Shown here: piece by piece, positions 1 to 8,262 of the stretch
How the letters are laid out: each line of letters begins with the position of its first letter
How positions within the stretch are numbered: position 1 is the first letter of the stretch
Assembly: GCA_964441765.1 (NCBI GenBank)
Contig: CAYTVI010000050.1
Location: 1 to 14,511 of the forward strand
Length of the DNA stretch: 14,511 nt
DNA from: Sulfurospirillum sp964441765
Lineage (GTDB): Bacteria; Campylobacterota; Campylobacteria; Campylobacterales; Sulfurospirillaceae
Direction of reading: 5' to 3'
The notes under the pieces: generated by a model
Told to the model about the DNA's origin: nothing
Databases searched by the model: none
Seen by the model: the letters and a program-made list of their open reading frames with translations, nothing else
Made by a program: the position numbers and the translations under genes

Positions 1-453
1 AATCGCTCTGCTTTTACCATGATCGAGATGGTTTTTGTTATTGTTATTCTTGGTATTCTTGCGGCAGTGGCTATTCCTCGTTTAGCGGCGAGCCGTGATG
101 ATGCTGTGCTTGTTAAAGGCAAATCACAAGTTTCTGCGATTCGTAGTGGAATTGCTCTTCAAAAATCAAGACGTATGTTAGAAGGAACAACTCCTTTTCT
201 CCCTCTCGTACTTGATAATGCTGCTTATAATACAGAAAACGAAAAACTCTTCTATTTTAACGATGGAAATAGTTCTAATATCTTAGAATACGCACTTTTT
301 TCTGGCACGAAAGATGGTACATGGATGAAAACAGCTGCAAATGTTTATAGTTTTAAGCTTAATGCGACAAATGTGACATTTAATTATACTGCTACATCTG
401 GTTCATTTGATTGTGACCATAACGACCAAAACTGCAAAGATTTGAGCGAATAG
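1..453 (+). CDS. Type II secretion/type IV-like pseudopilin, 5' end cut by window
   Basis: A prepilin-like protein whose start lies before the window. The reading frame is open back to base 1 and gives N-R-S-A-F-T-M-I-E-M-V-F. The ATG at 19 is therefore the internal Met of the prepilin signature F-T-M-I-E, not the start. Prepilin peptidase would be expected to cut between Ala (codon 10-12) and Phe (13-15), leaving an N-methylated Phe1 and the conserved Glu5. A hydrophobic stretch of about 20 residues follows (V-I-V-I-L-G-I-L-A-A-V-A-I-P), which would anchor the subunit in the inner membrane and pack the pseudopilus core. The C-terminal globular part ends with two Cys near the tail (C-D-H-N-D-Q-N-C), possibly a disulfide. 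Such pseudopilins serve DNA uptake or type II secretion in Campylobacterota, and comEC lies in the same window. The exact role is not shown by sequence. Confidence 0.85.
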   Translation, partial: NRSAFTMIEMVFVIVILGILAAVAIPRLAASRDDAVLVKGKSQVSAIRSGIALQKSRRMLEGTTPFLPLVLDNAAYNTENEKLFYFNDGNSSNILEYALFSGTKDGTWMKTAANVYSFKLNATNVTFNYTATSGSFDCDHNDQNCKDLSE

Positions 454-456
454 CGT

Positions 457-2292
457 GTGCATTACTACCTTATCGCTCTTTTAAAATCGCCTCTTGCTCC
501 ACTCACTTATGCTTCTTCCACGCTTCTATCTTCTGGTTCTTTGGTTCAAATAGCGCTTAATAAACGAGATGTTCAAGGGGTTGTTTTAGAAGAAGTTTCT
601 AAACCTGACTTTGAGTGCTCACTCATAAGCGTTACATGTAAATCTTTTTATACCTCTAAAACACTCGAACTTGCACGTTTTATTGCAGAGTATTATGTCT
701 GCTCTTTAGGGGAAGCTTTGAGTTTATTTGTGCCTTCATCTAGCAACGATTTACATGTAAATGAGAAGATAGTAACAAATATTGTGCTCTCCCTTGAGCA
801 AGAAAAGGCTTACACATTTGCGCTTTCTCATGATGCATCGCTTCTTTTTGGCGATACAGGAAGTGGAAAGACGGAAGTGTATATGAAGCTTTTTGAAGCG
901 TGTATCAACAAAGGGCAAAAGGCACTTTTTTTACTGCCAGAGATTGGCTTAACGCCACAGATGAAAAAAAGGCTAAAACATCATTTTGGCACTCACGTAG
1001 CGATTTGGCATTCTAAAATCACTCTTAAGAAAAAAGCGCAGATACTGCACGATTTGCAGACAGGAAAACTCTCCATTCTAGCAGGTACACGTTCAACGCT
1101 TTTTTTACCGATTGACAATCTAGGATTGATAGTGGTCGATGAAGAACACGATGAAAGTTACAAGTCAAGCTCCCGACCTCGTTATAACGCTAAAGATTTG
1201 AGCCTACTTTTTGGGCAGAAGTTGGGTGCAAAAGTGGTTTTAGGTTCGGCAACACCAAGTCTTCCAAGTTTTCATAAGCTTCCACATTTTAGGCTCAAAG
1301 GGACATTTTTTGATTCAAGCAGTCGTGTTATCTACGATGAGGGAGAGCACGGCATTAGCCAAATGATGCTTCACTCGATACAAAAAGCACTGGATACACA
1401 AAGCCAAGTAGTGGTTTTTCTGCCTACACGAGCTAACTTTAAATACATTACATGTAAAGCGTGTGGTGCGCATGTGGAGTGTCCGTATTGTGCGGTGAGT
1501 ATGAGTTTGCATACGCATTCACATGCGCTTAAATGTCACTATTGTAATTATGCTGAAAAAATTCCAGATGCCTGTCCAAAGTGTGGTCACGATGAGATCA
1601 TCTCTTCACGGATGGGAACAGCGGAGGTGAGTTTAAAATTGCAAGAGCATTTTAAAGCGCATGTGGTACAGCAATTTGACCGTGATGAAGTGCGCACAGA
1701 AAAACAGCTTGATGCGATTTTAAATGCGTTTAATGAACGTAAAATTGACATTATGGTAGGCACCCAGATGCTCTCCAAAGGGCATGATTATCATGGTGTG
1801 GGATTGGCGGTGATTTTAGGCATCGATGCACTTTTGGGGATGAGTGATTTTAGAGCCCGCGAAAAAACATTGGCTTTAGTGAAACAAATCGCGGGACGAA
1901 GCGGTCGCAAAGGGTATGGTGAGGTACTTATACAGACTAAAAATAGTGATTTTTTCAAAACTTATTTGGATAATTTTGAGGGATTTTTGAGAGACGAACT
2001 GAAATACCGAAAAGGGCTTTATCCGCCTTTTAAAAAGATGCTTCGTTTGATGGTGTCGCATAAAAATGAAGTAAAAGCCAAAGAGGGGATTGAAAAAGTC
2101 GCACACATCGCACAGTCGTTTAAAGCTGTTGAAGTCGTTGGTTTTGGCAAATCAATGATAGGCAAAATCGCTGGAAAATACCGCTATGAACTCTTAGCCA
2201 GAAGTGATTCCTCCAAAGCACTCCTTGAACTTGCCCACAGTGTCAAAATGTATCATGTTGAGGTCGACATAGACCCTCTTTCTTTTTCTTAA
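457..2292 (+). CDS. priA: Primosomal protein N' (replication restart helicase PriA)
   Basis: A 611-residue superfamily 2 DNA helicase that rebuilds replisomes at stalled or broken forks by recruiting DnaB. Visible motifs are Walker A GDTGSGKT (residues 132-139), motif II DEEH (228-231), motif V-like G-T-Q-M-L-S-K-G-H-D and motif VI Q-I-A-G-R-S-G-R. Between the helicase lobes are eight Cys in four CxxC pairs (about 333-376), the two-zinc binding insert typical of PriA. The protein is shorter than the roughly 730-residue E. coli form, mainly in the N-terminal DNA-binding part. The start is GTG at 457, only one codon after the pseudopilin stop and in the same frame, with no strong Shine-Dalgarno sequence, so translational coupling is likely. 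Three exact copies of the TTACATGTAA palindrome lie inside this gene. The family assignment is secure. Confidence 0.96.
   Translation: MHYYLIALLKSPLAPLTYASSTLLSSGSLVQIALNKRDVQGVVLEEVSKPDFECSLISVTCKSFYTSKTLELARFIAEYYVCSLGEALSLFVPSSSNDLHVNEKIVTNIVLSLEQEKAYTFALSHDASLLFGDTGSGKTEVYMKLFEACINKGQKALFLLPEIGLTPQMKKRLKHHFGTHVAIWHSKITLKKKAQILHDLQTGKLSILAGTRSTLFLPIDNLGLIVVDEEHDESYKSSSRPRYNAKDLSLLFGQKLGAKVVLGSATPSLPSFHKLPHFRLKGTFFDSSSRVIYDEGEHGISQMMLHSIQKALDTQSQVVVFLPTRANFKYITCKACGAHVECPYCAVSMSLHTHSHALKCHYCNYAEKIPDACPKCGHDEIISSRMGTAEVSLKLQEHFKAHVVQQFDRDEVRTEKQLDAILNAFNERKIDIMVGTQMLSKGHDYHGVGLAVILGIDALLGMSDFRAREKTLALVKQIAGRSGRKGYGEVLIQTKNSDFFKTYLDNFEGFLRDELKYRKGLYPPFKKMLRLMVSHKNEVKAKEGIEKVAHIAQSFKAVEVVGFGKSMIGKIAGKYRYELLARSDSSKALLELAHSVKMYHVEVDIDPLSFS
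632..641. repeat. TTACATGTAA palindrome, copy 1 (in priA)
   Basis: Exact 10-bp palindrome, extended to 11 bp on the right (G before, A after). Read in the priA frame it encodes the residues T-C-K. Confidence 0.9.
750..761. repeat. TTTACATGTAAA palindrome, copy 2 (in priA)
   Basis: Exact 12-bp palindrome inside priA. It is read here as L-H-V-N, a different frame from copy 1, so protein conservation alone does not explain the recurrence. Confidence 0.9.
1448..1457. repeat. TTACATGTAA palindrome, copy 3 (in priA)
   Basis: Exact 10-bp palindrome with A on both sides. It covers the first zinc-binding Cys codon of PriA (T-C-K-A-C). Confidence 0.9.
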
Positions 2293-2310
2293 ACACTTCC
2301 ATAGTATAAT
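2282..2310 (+). promoter_or_regulatory. Likely sigma-70 promoter for ispG-dnaB-comEC
   Basis: A perfect -10 box TATAAT lies at 2305-2310, preceded by a T-rich stretch (2282-2290) at -35 distance. The -35 is weak, as is usual in Campylobacterota. It sits in the 47-bp gap between the priA stop and the ispG ATG at 2340 and leaves a leader of about 25 nt. Confidence 0.6.
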
Positions 2311-2339
2311 CCAATCAATTATATTTGCTGGATTTAAAG

Positions 2340-3404
2340 ATGATAAAACGTTACCCTACCAAACAAATTTTTGTTGGCTCTGTTCCCATTGGAGGAGATG
2401 CTAAAATTCCTGTACAGTCGATGACTTTTTCTAAAACACACGATGTGGATGCGACGGTTGAGCAGATACGAAGGCTTCATTTTGCGGGGTGCGATATTGT
2501 CCGTGTGGCAGTTCCAGATTATGAAGATGCGAGGGCTTTGAAGTCTATTAAAGAGCAAGTAAGTTTGCCCCTTGTCGCAGATATCCACTTCAACTACCGC
2601 TTAGCACTCATCGCCGCAGAAGTGGTGGATTGTATTCGCATCAATCCTGGTAATATCGGCAATAAAGAGCGTGTCAAAGAGGTCGTTAAGGCATGCAATG
2701 AGCGCAATATTCCGATTCGTATTGGGGTCAATAGCGGAAGTTTGGAAAAAGAGTTTGACGAAAAGTATGGACCAACCTCTAAAGGCATGGTCGAATCAGC
2801 CCTTTATAACATTAAATATTTAGAAGATTTGGGCTTTACGAACATGAAAGTCTCCCTTAAAGCCAGCGATGTGGAGCGTACGGTTGAAGCGTACCGAATG
2901 CTTCGTCCATTGACAAATCACCCTTTTCATTTAGGTGTAACAGAAGCTGGAACGCTGTTTCATTCAACTATTAAATCCTCCATTGCATTAGGAACGCTTT
3001 TATTAGAGGGCATTGGCGACACTTTGCGTGTTTCCATTACGGGTGAACTCGAAGAAGAGATCAAAGTAGGGCGTGCCATTTTAAAAGACAGTGGCGTAGA
3101 AGCGCAGGGATTAAACATCATCTCTTGTCCAACATGCGGGCGACTTGAAGCTAATTTGGTCAAAGCGGTTGCGGAAGTGGAAAAGCGCACCAAACACATC
3201 ACCGCACCTCTTAATATCTCTGTGATGGGATGTGTGGTCAATGCGATTGGCGAAGCCAAACATGCGGATGTAGCGATTGCTTTTGGAAAAGGGCAGGGGC
3301 TTGTTATGGTGAAAGGCGAAGTAGTTGCAAAACTCAAAGAAGACAATCTTGTCGATGCCTTTTTAGAAGCGGTTGAAAAAGCCGCAAGTGAGTACAAAGC
3401 ATGA
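2340..3404 (+). CDS. ispG: 4-hydroxy-3-methylbut-2-en-1-yl diphosphate synthase (IspG/GcpE)
   Basis: A 354-residue cytosolic iron-sulfur enzyme of the MEP isoprenoid pathway. It converts 2-C-methyl-D-erythritol 2,4-cyclodiphosphate to HMBPP. The N-terminal TIM-barrel part starts with the family pattern around P-V-Q-S-M-T. The C-terminal part carries the [4Fe-4S] ligands C263 and C266 (C-P-T-C-G-R), C298 (V-M-G-C-V-V-N) and E305 (A-I-G-E), numbered from the ATG at 2340. An upstream TTG at 2325 would add five residues, but I prefer ATG 2340: it begins M-I-K-R-Y-P-T like related proteins and has GGAT (2330-2333) six bases upstream. A TATAAT box lies about 30 nt upstream. The 3' end overlaps the dnaB start as ATGA, so the two are probably translationally coupled. 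Confidence 0.96.
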   Translation: MIKRYPTKQIFVGSVPIGGDAKIPVQSMTFSKTHDVDATVEQIRRLHFAGCDIVRVAVPDYEDARALKSIKEQVSLPLVADIHFNYRLALIAAEVVDCIRINPGNIGNKERVKEVVKACNERNIPIRIGVNSGSLEKEFDEKYGPTSKGMVESALYNIKYLEDLGFTNMKVSLKASDVERTVEAYRMLRPLTNHPFHLGVTEAGTLFHSTIKSSIALGTLLLEGIGDTLRVSITGELEEEIKVGRAILKDSGVEAQGLNIISCPTCGRLEANLVKAVAEVEKRTKHITAPLNISVMGCVVNAIGEAKHADVAIAFGKGQGLVMVKGEVVAKLKEDNLVDAFLEAVEKAASEYKA

Positions 3405-4828
3405 ATAACCTTCACAATATCAACATTGAACGCTCCGTTTTAAGCTCTATCCTTTTTAACCCTGCCACCTTTGAAGAGGTTGCCGCGGTTATTAGTGCGA
3501 AAGACTTTTATTTGCCAAGCCATCGTTATATGTTTGAAGCGATGGAAGCGTGCGAGAGAGAAGATTTACCCATTGATGAGGAATTTTTAAAGAAAAAGCT
3601 TTCCCAACAAGGGCGTTTTGATGAAGATGCGATGCTCGAAATTCTCTCCACCAATCCACTTCCTGCGACCAAAGCATACATTGAAGAGATCCGTGAAAAA
3701 GCGATTAAGCGAGAGTTGGTTCAACTCACCTCTGACATTAAAGAAATCGCTGTGGAAAAAGATTTGCCTTCATCTGATGTGGTGGATTTGGTGCAACAAA
3801 AACTCTATCAAATTACCCAAGAAAGTGGGAGCAAAGAGTTTCGTGAATCGCCAGAGATGACCCATGCGACCATCGCACACATTCATGAGATGAAAAAACG
3901 TGGAAACTCAGGTGTTGTGGGAGTGGATACGGGCTTTAGCGAAATCAACCGCCTCACCACAGGATTTGGCGAGGGCGATTTGATTATCGTAGCGGCACGT
4001 CCAGCGATGGGGAAAACGGCTTTTTGTCTTAATCTTGCACAAAATGCGCTTGACCACAATAAAGGTGTGGCGATTTTCTCTTTGGAGATGCCAGCTGAGC
4101 AGTTGATGTTAAGGATGCTCAGTGCCAAAACATCCATACCGCTTCAAAAGCTAAAAGTGGGCGATATGAGCGATGAACAGTGGGGGCATTTAAGTCGTGC
4201 GGCAGATGAGATGAGCAAAAAGAAATTTTTTGTGGATGATAACGGCTCTGTGGATATTCACAAAGTACGTGCGAAGCTAAGAAAACTCAAAAGCCAACAC
4301 CCTGAAATCTCTTTAGCGATTATCGATTATTTACAGTTGATGACCTCGGCTGGGAGTAAAGATAGACACTTAGAAGTGAGTGATATCAGTCGAGGTTTAA
4401 AACTTTTAGCTAGAGAGCTCAGTGTGCCTATCATCGCACTTTCTCAGCTCAACCGTGGACTTGAAAGCCGAAGCGATAAACGCCCGATGTTAAGTGATCT
4501 TAGAGAATCAGGTGCGATTGAACAAGATGCGGATTTGATTTTGTTTGTGTACCGTGATGATGTGTACCGTGTTCGTGAAGAAAAAGAGAAAGAACAAAAA
4601 GCTAGAACGGAAGGCAAAGAGTACAAAAGTAACTTTTTTGAAAAGCCTGAAGAGCTAGCCGAAGTCATTGTCGGGAAAAATAGAAACGGTCCTGTGGGTG
4701 TCGCAAACCTTGTCTTTCAAAAAGCTTGCACACGTTTTGTGGATGGTGGAAAAATCCCGATAGAAGTCGTTTATAAAGAAGCTGCCTTTGAAGCTAAAGA
4801 AGGCAAGATAAGTATGCCTCCTCTTTAA
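3401..4828 (+). CDS. dnaB: Replicative DNA helicase DnaB
   Basis: A 475-residue hexameric helicase that unwinds the replication fork ahead of the polymerase and binds primase. The first 100 residues form the N-terminal DnaB domain (E-R-S-V-L-S-S-I-L near the start). The RecA-like motor follows, with Walker A A-R-P-A-M-G-K-T (199-206), a Walker B/H2 region I-I-D-Y-L-Q-L (D309), the A-L-S-Q-L-N-R motif, and the arginine-finger region around D-L-R-E-S-G-A-I-E-Q-D-A-D. There is no intein and the length is normal. It starts at the ATG that overlaps the ispG stop (ATGA). PriA, encoded two genes upstream, acts in DnaB loading during restart. I recall the pairing with downstream comEC from H. pylori as well. 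Confidence 0.97.
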   Translation: MNNLHNINIERSVLSSILFNPATFEEVAAVISAKDFYLPSHRYMFEAMEACEREDLPIDEEFLKKKLSQQGRFDEDAMLEILSTNPLPATKAYIEEIREKAIKRELVQLTSDIKEIAVEKDLPSSDVVDLVQQKLYQITQESGSKEFRESPEMTHATIAHIHEMKKRGNSGVVGVDTGFSEINRLTTGFGEGDLIIVAARPAMGKTAFCLNLAQNALDHNKGVAIFSLEMPAEQLMLRMLSAKTSIPLQKLKVGDMSDEQWGHLSRAADEMSKKKFFVDDNGSVDIHKVRAKLRKLKSQHPEISLAIIDYLQLMTSAGSKDRHLEVSDISRGLKLLARELSVPIIALSQLNRGLESRSDKRPMLSDLRESGAIEQDADLILFVYRDDVYRVREEKEKEQKARTEGKEYKSNFFEKPEELAEVIVGKNRNGPVGVANLVFQKACTRFVDGGKIPIEVVYKEAAFEAKEGKISMPPL

Positions 4829-4831
4829 AAC

Positions 4832-6091
4832 ATGTTAAACGTACCACTCTTTAACAGCAAAAAAGAGCTTTTTTTTGCGTTGGGAGTGGTCTTTTGTATT
4901 GCTCTTATTTCTTTGAGTATTGAATTTTACCGCTACCAAACATTTTCCAAATCAGCTTTACATGTAAAAACAGCTACGGTGTTAAATCACTATCAAAAGA
5001 CCAATGAAAAAGGTAAAACCTACGATGTGATTAAGCTCAAACTTGACTCTGGGGAGCAGATGTACACCGTGTCGTGGAAGCCTTTAAGTTTAGAGTTAAA
5101 ATCTCGTGTTAAAGTCAAATTTGAGCTCAAAAACCTCTCTTTTAAAGAGTATCTCTCAGGCTTTTTTGCCCCTTCAAAATTTATTTATGAAATCTATGAA
5201 GATGACCCGCCGTTTGATGTTCGTCCTCTTTATCGTTTTGTAAAAGAGCAACATGATGAAGCGATGATGGGCGAACTTTACAGTGCACTCTTATTTGCGA
5301 CACCGCTCTCTTTTGAGCTTCGAGAGTTTGTTCAAAAGTGGGGTATAACGCATTTGATTGCGATTAGTGGGTACAATGTTGGTGTTATCTCTTTTTTGCT
5401 CTTCTTTTTACTTAAACCTCTTTATACCTTTTTTCAAAGTCGCTATTTTCCATACCGTAATGTGCTAGCGGATTTGACGCCTGTGGTCTTTTTGGTGTTG
5501 ATTGGGTATATGGTCGTGATTGATTATGTGCCACCTTTTATGCGTGCGGTGGTGATGAGTATCGTAGGTTTTTTCTTTTTTTCAAGAGGGATTCGTTTAC
5601 TCTCTTTTGAAACCTTAGCCATTGTATGTTTAGGAATCTTAGCGTTTATCCCTTCACTTTTTTTCTCACTCTCCTTTTGGTTTTCTATTGCAGGTGTGTT
5701 TTATCTCTTTTTATTTTTACATCACATAAAATGGAAAAATAAAATAGGACTTTTTGTAGGGTTGGATATTTTCGTTTTTACCGCTATGTTACCCATCGTA
5801 CATGCCTTCTTCCCCGTTTTTACGCTGTTGCAACTCACATCACCACTTTGGAGTGCTGTGTTTGTTCTCTTCTATCCTTTGGGGCTTTTCTTGCATCTCA
5901 TCTCTTGGGGAGATTTACTTGATAGCCTTGTGATGGCATTTTTACATGTAAAAGCACAAAGCTTTCATTTGAGTGTTCCATATGCGTTTTTAATTCCGTA
6001 TGGTGTGCTCTCAATCTTGAGTATTTGGAGTAAGAGGCTCTTTGTCCTGAGCTTCGTTGTGGCTCTTGGCGTGTTCTTTTTCATTGAGTAG
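4832..6091 (+). CDS. comEC: ComEC/Rec2-type DNA uptake channel (short form)
   Basis: A 419-residue inner-membrane protein that moves single-stranded DNA into the cytoplasm during natural transformation. The N-terminus has a membrane segment (about 14-32) and a soluble beta-rich segment (about 40-115). The Competence domain follows, with its signature H-L-I-A-I-S-G-Y-N-V-G starting at H174 and many membrane helices to the C-terminus. Bacillus-type ComEC has a C-terminal metallo-beta-lactamase-like domain, which is absent here. Short forms of this kind are known in Campylobacterota. The ATG is 3 nt after the dnaB stop and lacks a clear Shine-Dalgarno sequence, which suggests coupling to dnaB translation. 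The last 81 bp overlap the convergent yihY 3' end. Two exact TTTACATGTAAA copies lie inside, both read as L-H-V-K. Confidence 0.9.
   Translation: MLNVPLFNSKKELFFALGVVFCIALISLSIEFYRYQTFSKSALHVKTATVLNHYQKTNEKGKTYDVIKLKLDSGEQMYTVSWKPLSLELKSRVKVKFELKNLSFKEYLSGFFAPSKFIYEIYEDDPPFDVRPLYRFVKEQHDEAMMGELYSALLFATPLSFELREFVQKWGITHLIAISGYNVGVISFLLFFLLKPLYTFFQSRYFPYRNVLADLTPVVFLVLIGYMVVIDYVPPFMRAVVMSIVGFFFFSRGIRLLSFETLAIVCLGILAFIPSLFFSLSFWFSIAGVFYLFLFLHHIKWKNKIGLFVGLDIFVFTAMLPIVHAFFPVFTLLQLTSPLWSAVFVLFYPLGLFLHLISWGDLLDSLVMAFLHVKAQSFHLSVPYAFLIPYGVLSILSIWSKRLFVLSFVVALGVFFFIE
4957..4968. repeat. TTTACATGTAAA palindrome, copy 4 (in comEC)
   Basis: Exact 12-bp palindrome near the comEC 5' end, read as L-H-V-K just after the first membrane segment. 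Confidence 0.9.
5941..5952. repeat. TTTACATGTAAA palindrome, copy 5 (in comEC)
   Basis: Exact 12-bp palindrome near the comEC 3' end, read as L-H-V-K. The next exact copy downstream is more than 4 kb away. Confidence 0.9.
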
Positions 6092-6856
6092 GAAGCAGAG
6101 TTTAAGACCATAAAGATAGATAAACCACGAAAAATAAATCCACAAAAAGAAAAAGAGCAAGATACTAAACGAACCATAAATCGTAAGGTAGGTTTTATTG
6201 TACGCCACATAATAGACAAAGAGATTTTTAGAAATATACCATACCAAAGAAGCGATAAACGAGGCGATAAGCGCACTTTTAATATGAATTTTGACTTTAG
6301 CGGAGATGGCGTACATGATGAGGAAAAGAAGCCAAATAATAAAGTAGGGTGAGAATTGAAGTAAATTGATAGAGCTTGTTACTTCATTTTTTAAAAGAAC
6401 ATCTTGAACAAGGGATGATGTGTACAATGAGACGACAAGCCCTAAAGGCATTAAGGTAAGCATCGTCCAGTAGGTTGCTATGGCTTCCCAAAAGGTGCGC
6501 GTAGGAACTTCAAAGATTTTGCTGACAATTTTCTCATAATCTAAAAAGAACATGACCGAAATGTAAAAAACAAAAATGAGTCCTAGTGCTCCCATATTGA
6601 GGGTGTTTTCCATAAACTGATTGAGGTATTGGATGACCATCTCTTGTTGTGTGGGGATGAGCGAATTGAAAATAAAGGTTTGTACTTTTTCATAGTAGCT
6701 TTGAAAGCTAGGCATTTTAGTAAAAATACTAAAGGTAATAAGCAAAATAGGAATGAGTGAGAGAATGGTATGAAAGCTTAAAGAAGAGGCGTAGTGTGCA
6801 AGCTCGGTATCTTTAAGCTTTTTGAAAAACACACTAAGCGCTTCTTTGTTTAGCAC
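6011..6856 (-). CDS. YihY/UPF0761 family inner-membrane protein
   Basis: A 281-residue polytopic membrane protein with about six hydrophobic helices. The N-terminal motif A-S-S-L-S-F-H-T-I-L-S-L-I-P is typical of the YihY family. These proteins were once annotated as ribonuclease BN, but that activity belongs to another protein. The true function is unknown, and a transport or envelope role is only a guess. Translation starts at GTG (6856-6854), one base after the TGA of the upstream oxidase gene, with GGGA about 8 nt upstream, so the two are probably co-translated. The hydrophilic C-terminal tail (from about residue 262, rich in E, K, N and D) includes the part antisense to the comEC end. 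An 81-bp convergent overlap of this kind would make transcripts of the two genes complementary. Confidence 0.85.
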   Translation of the reverse strand: MLNKEALSVFFKKLKDTELAHYASSLSFHTILSLIPILLITFSIFTKMPSFQSYYEKVQTFIFNSLIPTQQEMVIQYLNQFMENTLNMGALGLIFVFYISVMFFLDYEKIVSKIFEVPTRTFWEAIATYWTMLTLMPLGLVVSLYTSSLVQDVLLKNEVTSSINLLQFSPYFIIWLLFLIMYAISAKVKIHIKSALIASFIASLVWYISKNLFVYYVAYNKTYLTIYGSFSILLFFFLWIYFSWFIYLYGLKLCFLLNEKEHAKSHNEAQDKEPLTPNTQD

Positions 6857-6857
6857 A

Positions 6858-8162
6858 TCAAAGTCCCATTTTGGAGGGGTTTAAAATATTGTTCGGGTCA
6901 AAGGCTTTTTTGATAGAGCGGAAAAGTTCCATTTCTGCATCACTAAAGGCTAAATGCATAAAAGGTGCTTTACTAAGACCTATACCATGTTCTCCACTCA
7001 ACGTTCCACCCAGTGCAACAGTGGCTTTAAAAATCTCTTCAATCGCATGGTGTCCGATTTCAAGTTGTTTTTCATCACTTCCATCAACCATGACGTTGGT
7101 ATGGACATTGCCATCTCCTGTGTGTCCAAAACATGGAACGGTGACGTTGTACTTTTGCGCGATTTTGCCAATTTCAGCTAACAAATCAGGCAATTTAGAA
7201 CGTGGAACAGTAATGTCTTCATTGAGTTTTTTGCTACCATAGACGGTGATACATTGGCTTACATTGCGTCTTGCAAACCATAAAGCATTTGATTCATCTT
7301 TGTTTTGTGCGCGTTTAAACTCTGAACAGCCATTTTCTGCAAAAGCTTTTTCGATGATGTCTAATTGCGTAGTTAAATCTTCTTGGCTGTTACCATCCAC
7401 ATCGGTAATCAAAATGGCTCCTGCTTCGATAGGGAGTCCTTTGGAGTATTTTTGTTCTACCGCACGAATGGAGTAGTTATCTAAAAACTCCATTGCCACG
7501 GGAGTAACACCTGCCGCCATACTTTTATACACAGCGTTCATCGCGTCATTGACCGTTGGAAAAACGCCCATAGCCGTTTGTGACATTTTAGGTTTAGCAA
7601 TAAGCTTGAGCGTGATTTCGGTAATAACACCGAGTGTCCCCTCACTAGCAATGAGAATACCAGCAATGTTATAGCCTGCCACATCTTTAATGGTACGTTT
7701 ACCCGCACGGATAATTTCTCCATTGGGGATAACTGCTCTAAGTGCCATCACATAATCTTTGGTGATACCATACTTTGCCGCTCTCATACCACCAGCATTT
7801 TCGCTGACATTTCCTCCTAAGGTTGAGTACTCTTGGGAAGCTGGATCAGGTGGATAAAAAAGCCCTTTGGCCTCTACGGCACGTTGTAAATCCATATTGA
7901 TAACACCTGGTTGAACCACAGCAACCATGTTTTCCATATCAATCTCTAGAATTTTATTCATATGCTTTTCAAACGCTAAAATCACGCCACCATTGGCTGG
8001 CAAAGAGCCGCCCGTAAAACCACTTCCAGCCCCTCGAGGTGTAATGATGATGCGATGTTCATTACAGTACTTTAAAATGGCACTGACATCTTCTTCATTG
8101 CGTGGAAAAATCACCGCATCAGGTTGGTAACGTGTGCGGGTTGCGTCGTAACAGTAGGCAAT
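6858..8162 (-). CDS. glcD: GlcD-type FAD-linked oxidase, N-terminus lost in assembly gap
   Basis: 434 residues plus stop of a 2-hydroxyacid oxidase/dehydrogenase of the glycolate oxidase GlcD / D-lactate dehydrogenase family. Related proteins are about 460 residues, so only about 25-35 N-terminal residues are missing. The fragment begins I-A-Y-C-Y-D-A-T-R-T, which lies just before the PCMH-type FAD-binding domain with P-R-G-A-G-S-G-F-T-G-G (about 8010-8045). The C-terminal FAD-oxidase domain shows C-F-G-H-T-G-D-G-N-V-H (about 7100-7135) and G-T-L-S-G-E-H-G-I-G (about 6975-7010). It probably oxidises glycolate or D-lactate and passes electrons to the membrane; the substrate cannot be read from sequence. 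No GlcE or GlcF partner is in the window. The apparent fusion to an exported N-terminal domain across the Ns is false (see pgbA). The pgbA-glcD order matches my recollection of HP0508-HP0509 in H. pylori. Confidence 0.9.
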   Translation of the reverse strand: MAYCYDATRTRYQPDAVIFPRNEEDVSAILKYCNEHRIIITPRGAGSGFTGGSLPANGGVILAFEKHMNKILEIDMENMVAVVQPGVINMDLQRAVEAKGLFYPPDPASQEYSTLGGNVSENAGGMRAAKYGITKDYVMALRAVIPNGEIIRAGKRTIKDVAGYNIAGILIASEGTLGVITEITLKLIAKPKMSQTAMGVFPTVNDAMNAVYKSMAAGVTPVAMEFLDNYSIRAVEQKYSKGLPIEAGAILITDVDGNSQEDLTTQLDIIEKAFAENGCSEFKRAQNKDESNALWFARRNVSQCITVYGSKKLNEDITVPRSKLPDLLAEIGKIAQKYNVTVPCFGHTGDGNVHTNVMVDGSDEKQLEIGHHAIEEIFKATVALGGTLSGEHGIGLSKAPFMHLAFSDAEMELFRSIKKAFDPNNILNPSKMGL

Positions 8163-8262
8163 NNNNNNNNNNNNNNNNNNNNNNNNNNNNNNNNNNNNNN
8201 NNNNNNNNNNNNNNNNNNNNNNNNNNNNNNNNNNNNNNNNNNNNNNNNNNNNNNNNNNNNNN
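8163..8262. other. Assembly gap, 100 N
   Basis: A run of exactly 100 N, a common default for a gap of unknown size. It separates the 5' part of a pgbA-like gene from the body of glcD, both on the minus strand. The missing DNA should hold the C-terminal part of PgbA, its stop, any spacer, and the first codons of glcD, so it is probably longer than 100 bases. Confidence 0.95.

Noticed and set aside
19..21. ATG at 19 as the pseudopilin start
   Set aside because: It is the Met of the F-T-M-I-E prepilin signature. The frame stays open to base 1 and the leader peptide must lie upstream.
2325..2327. TTG at 2325 as the ispG start
   Set aside because: ATG 2340 is better spaced from GGAT and gives the N-terminus expected for the family; the TTG would add five unsupported residues.
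2960..3415. 151-residue open frame on the minus strand opposite ispG, and similar long antisense frames
   Set aside because: They are shadows of well-recognised genes, low-complexity (S, T, A-rich) and without domain signatures or ribosome sites.
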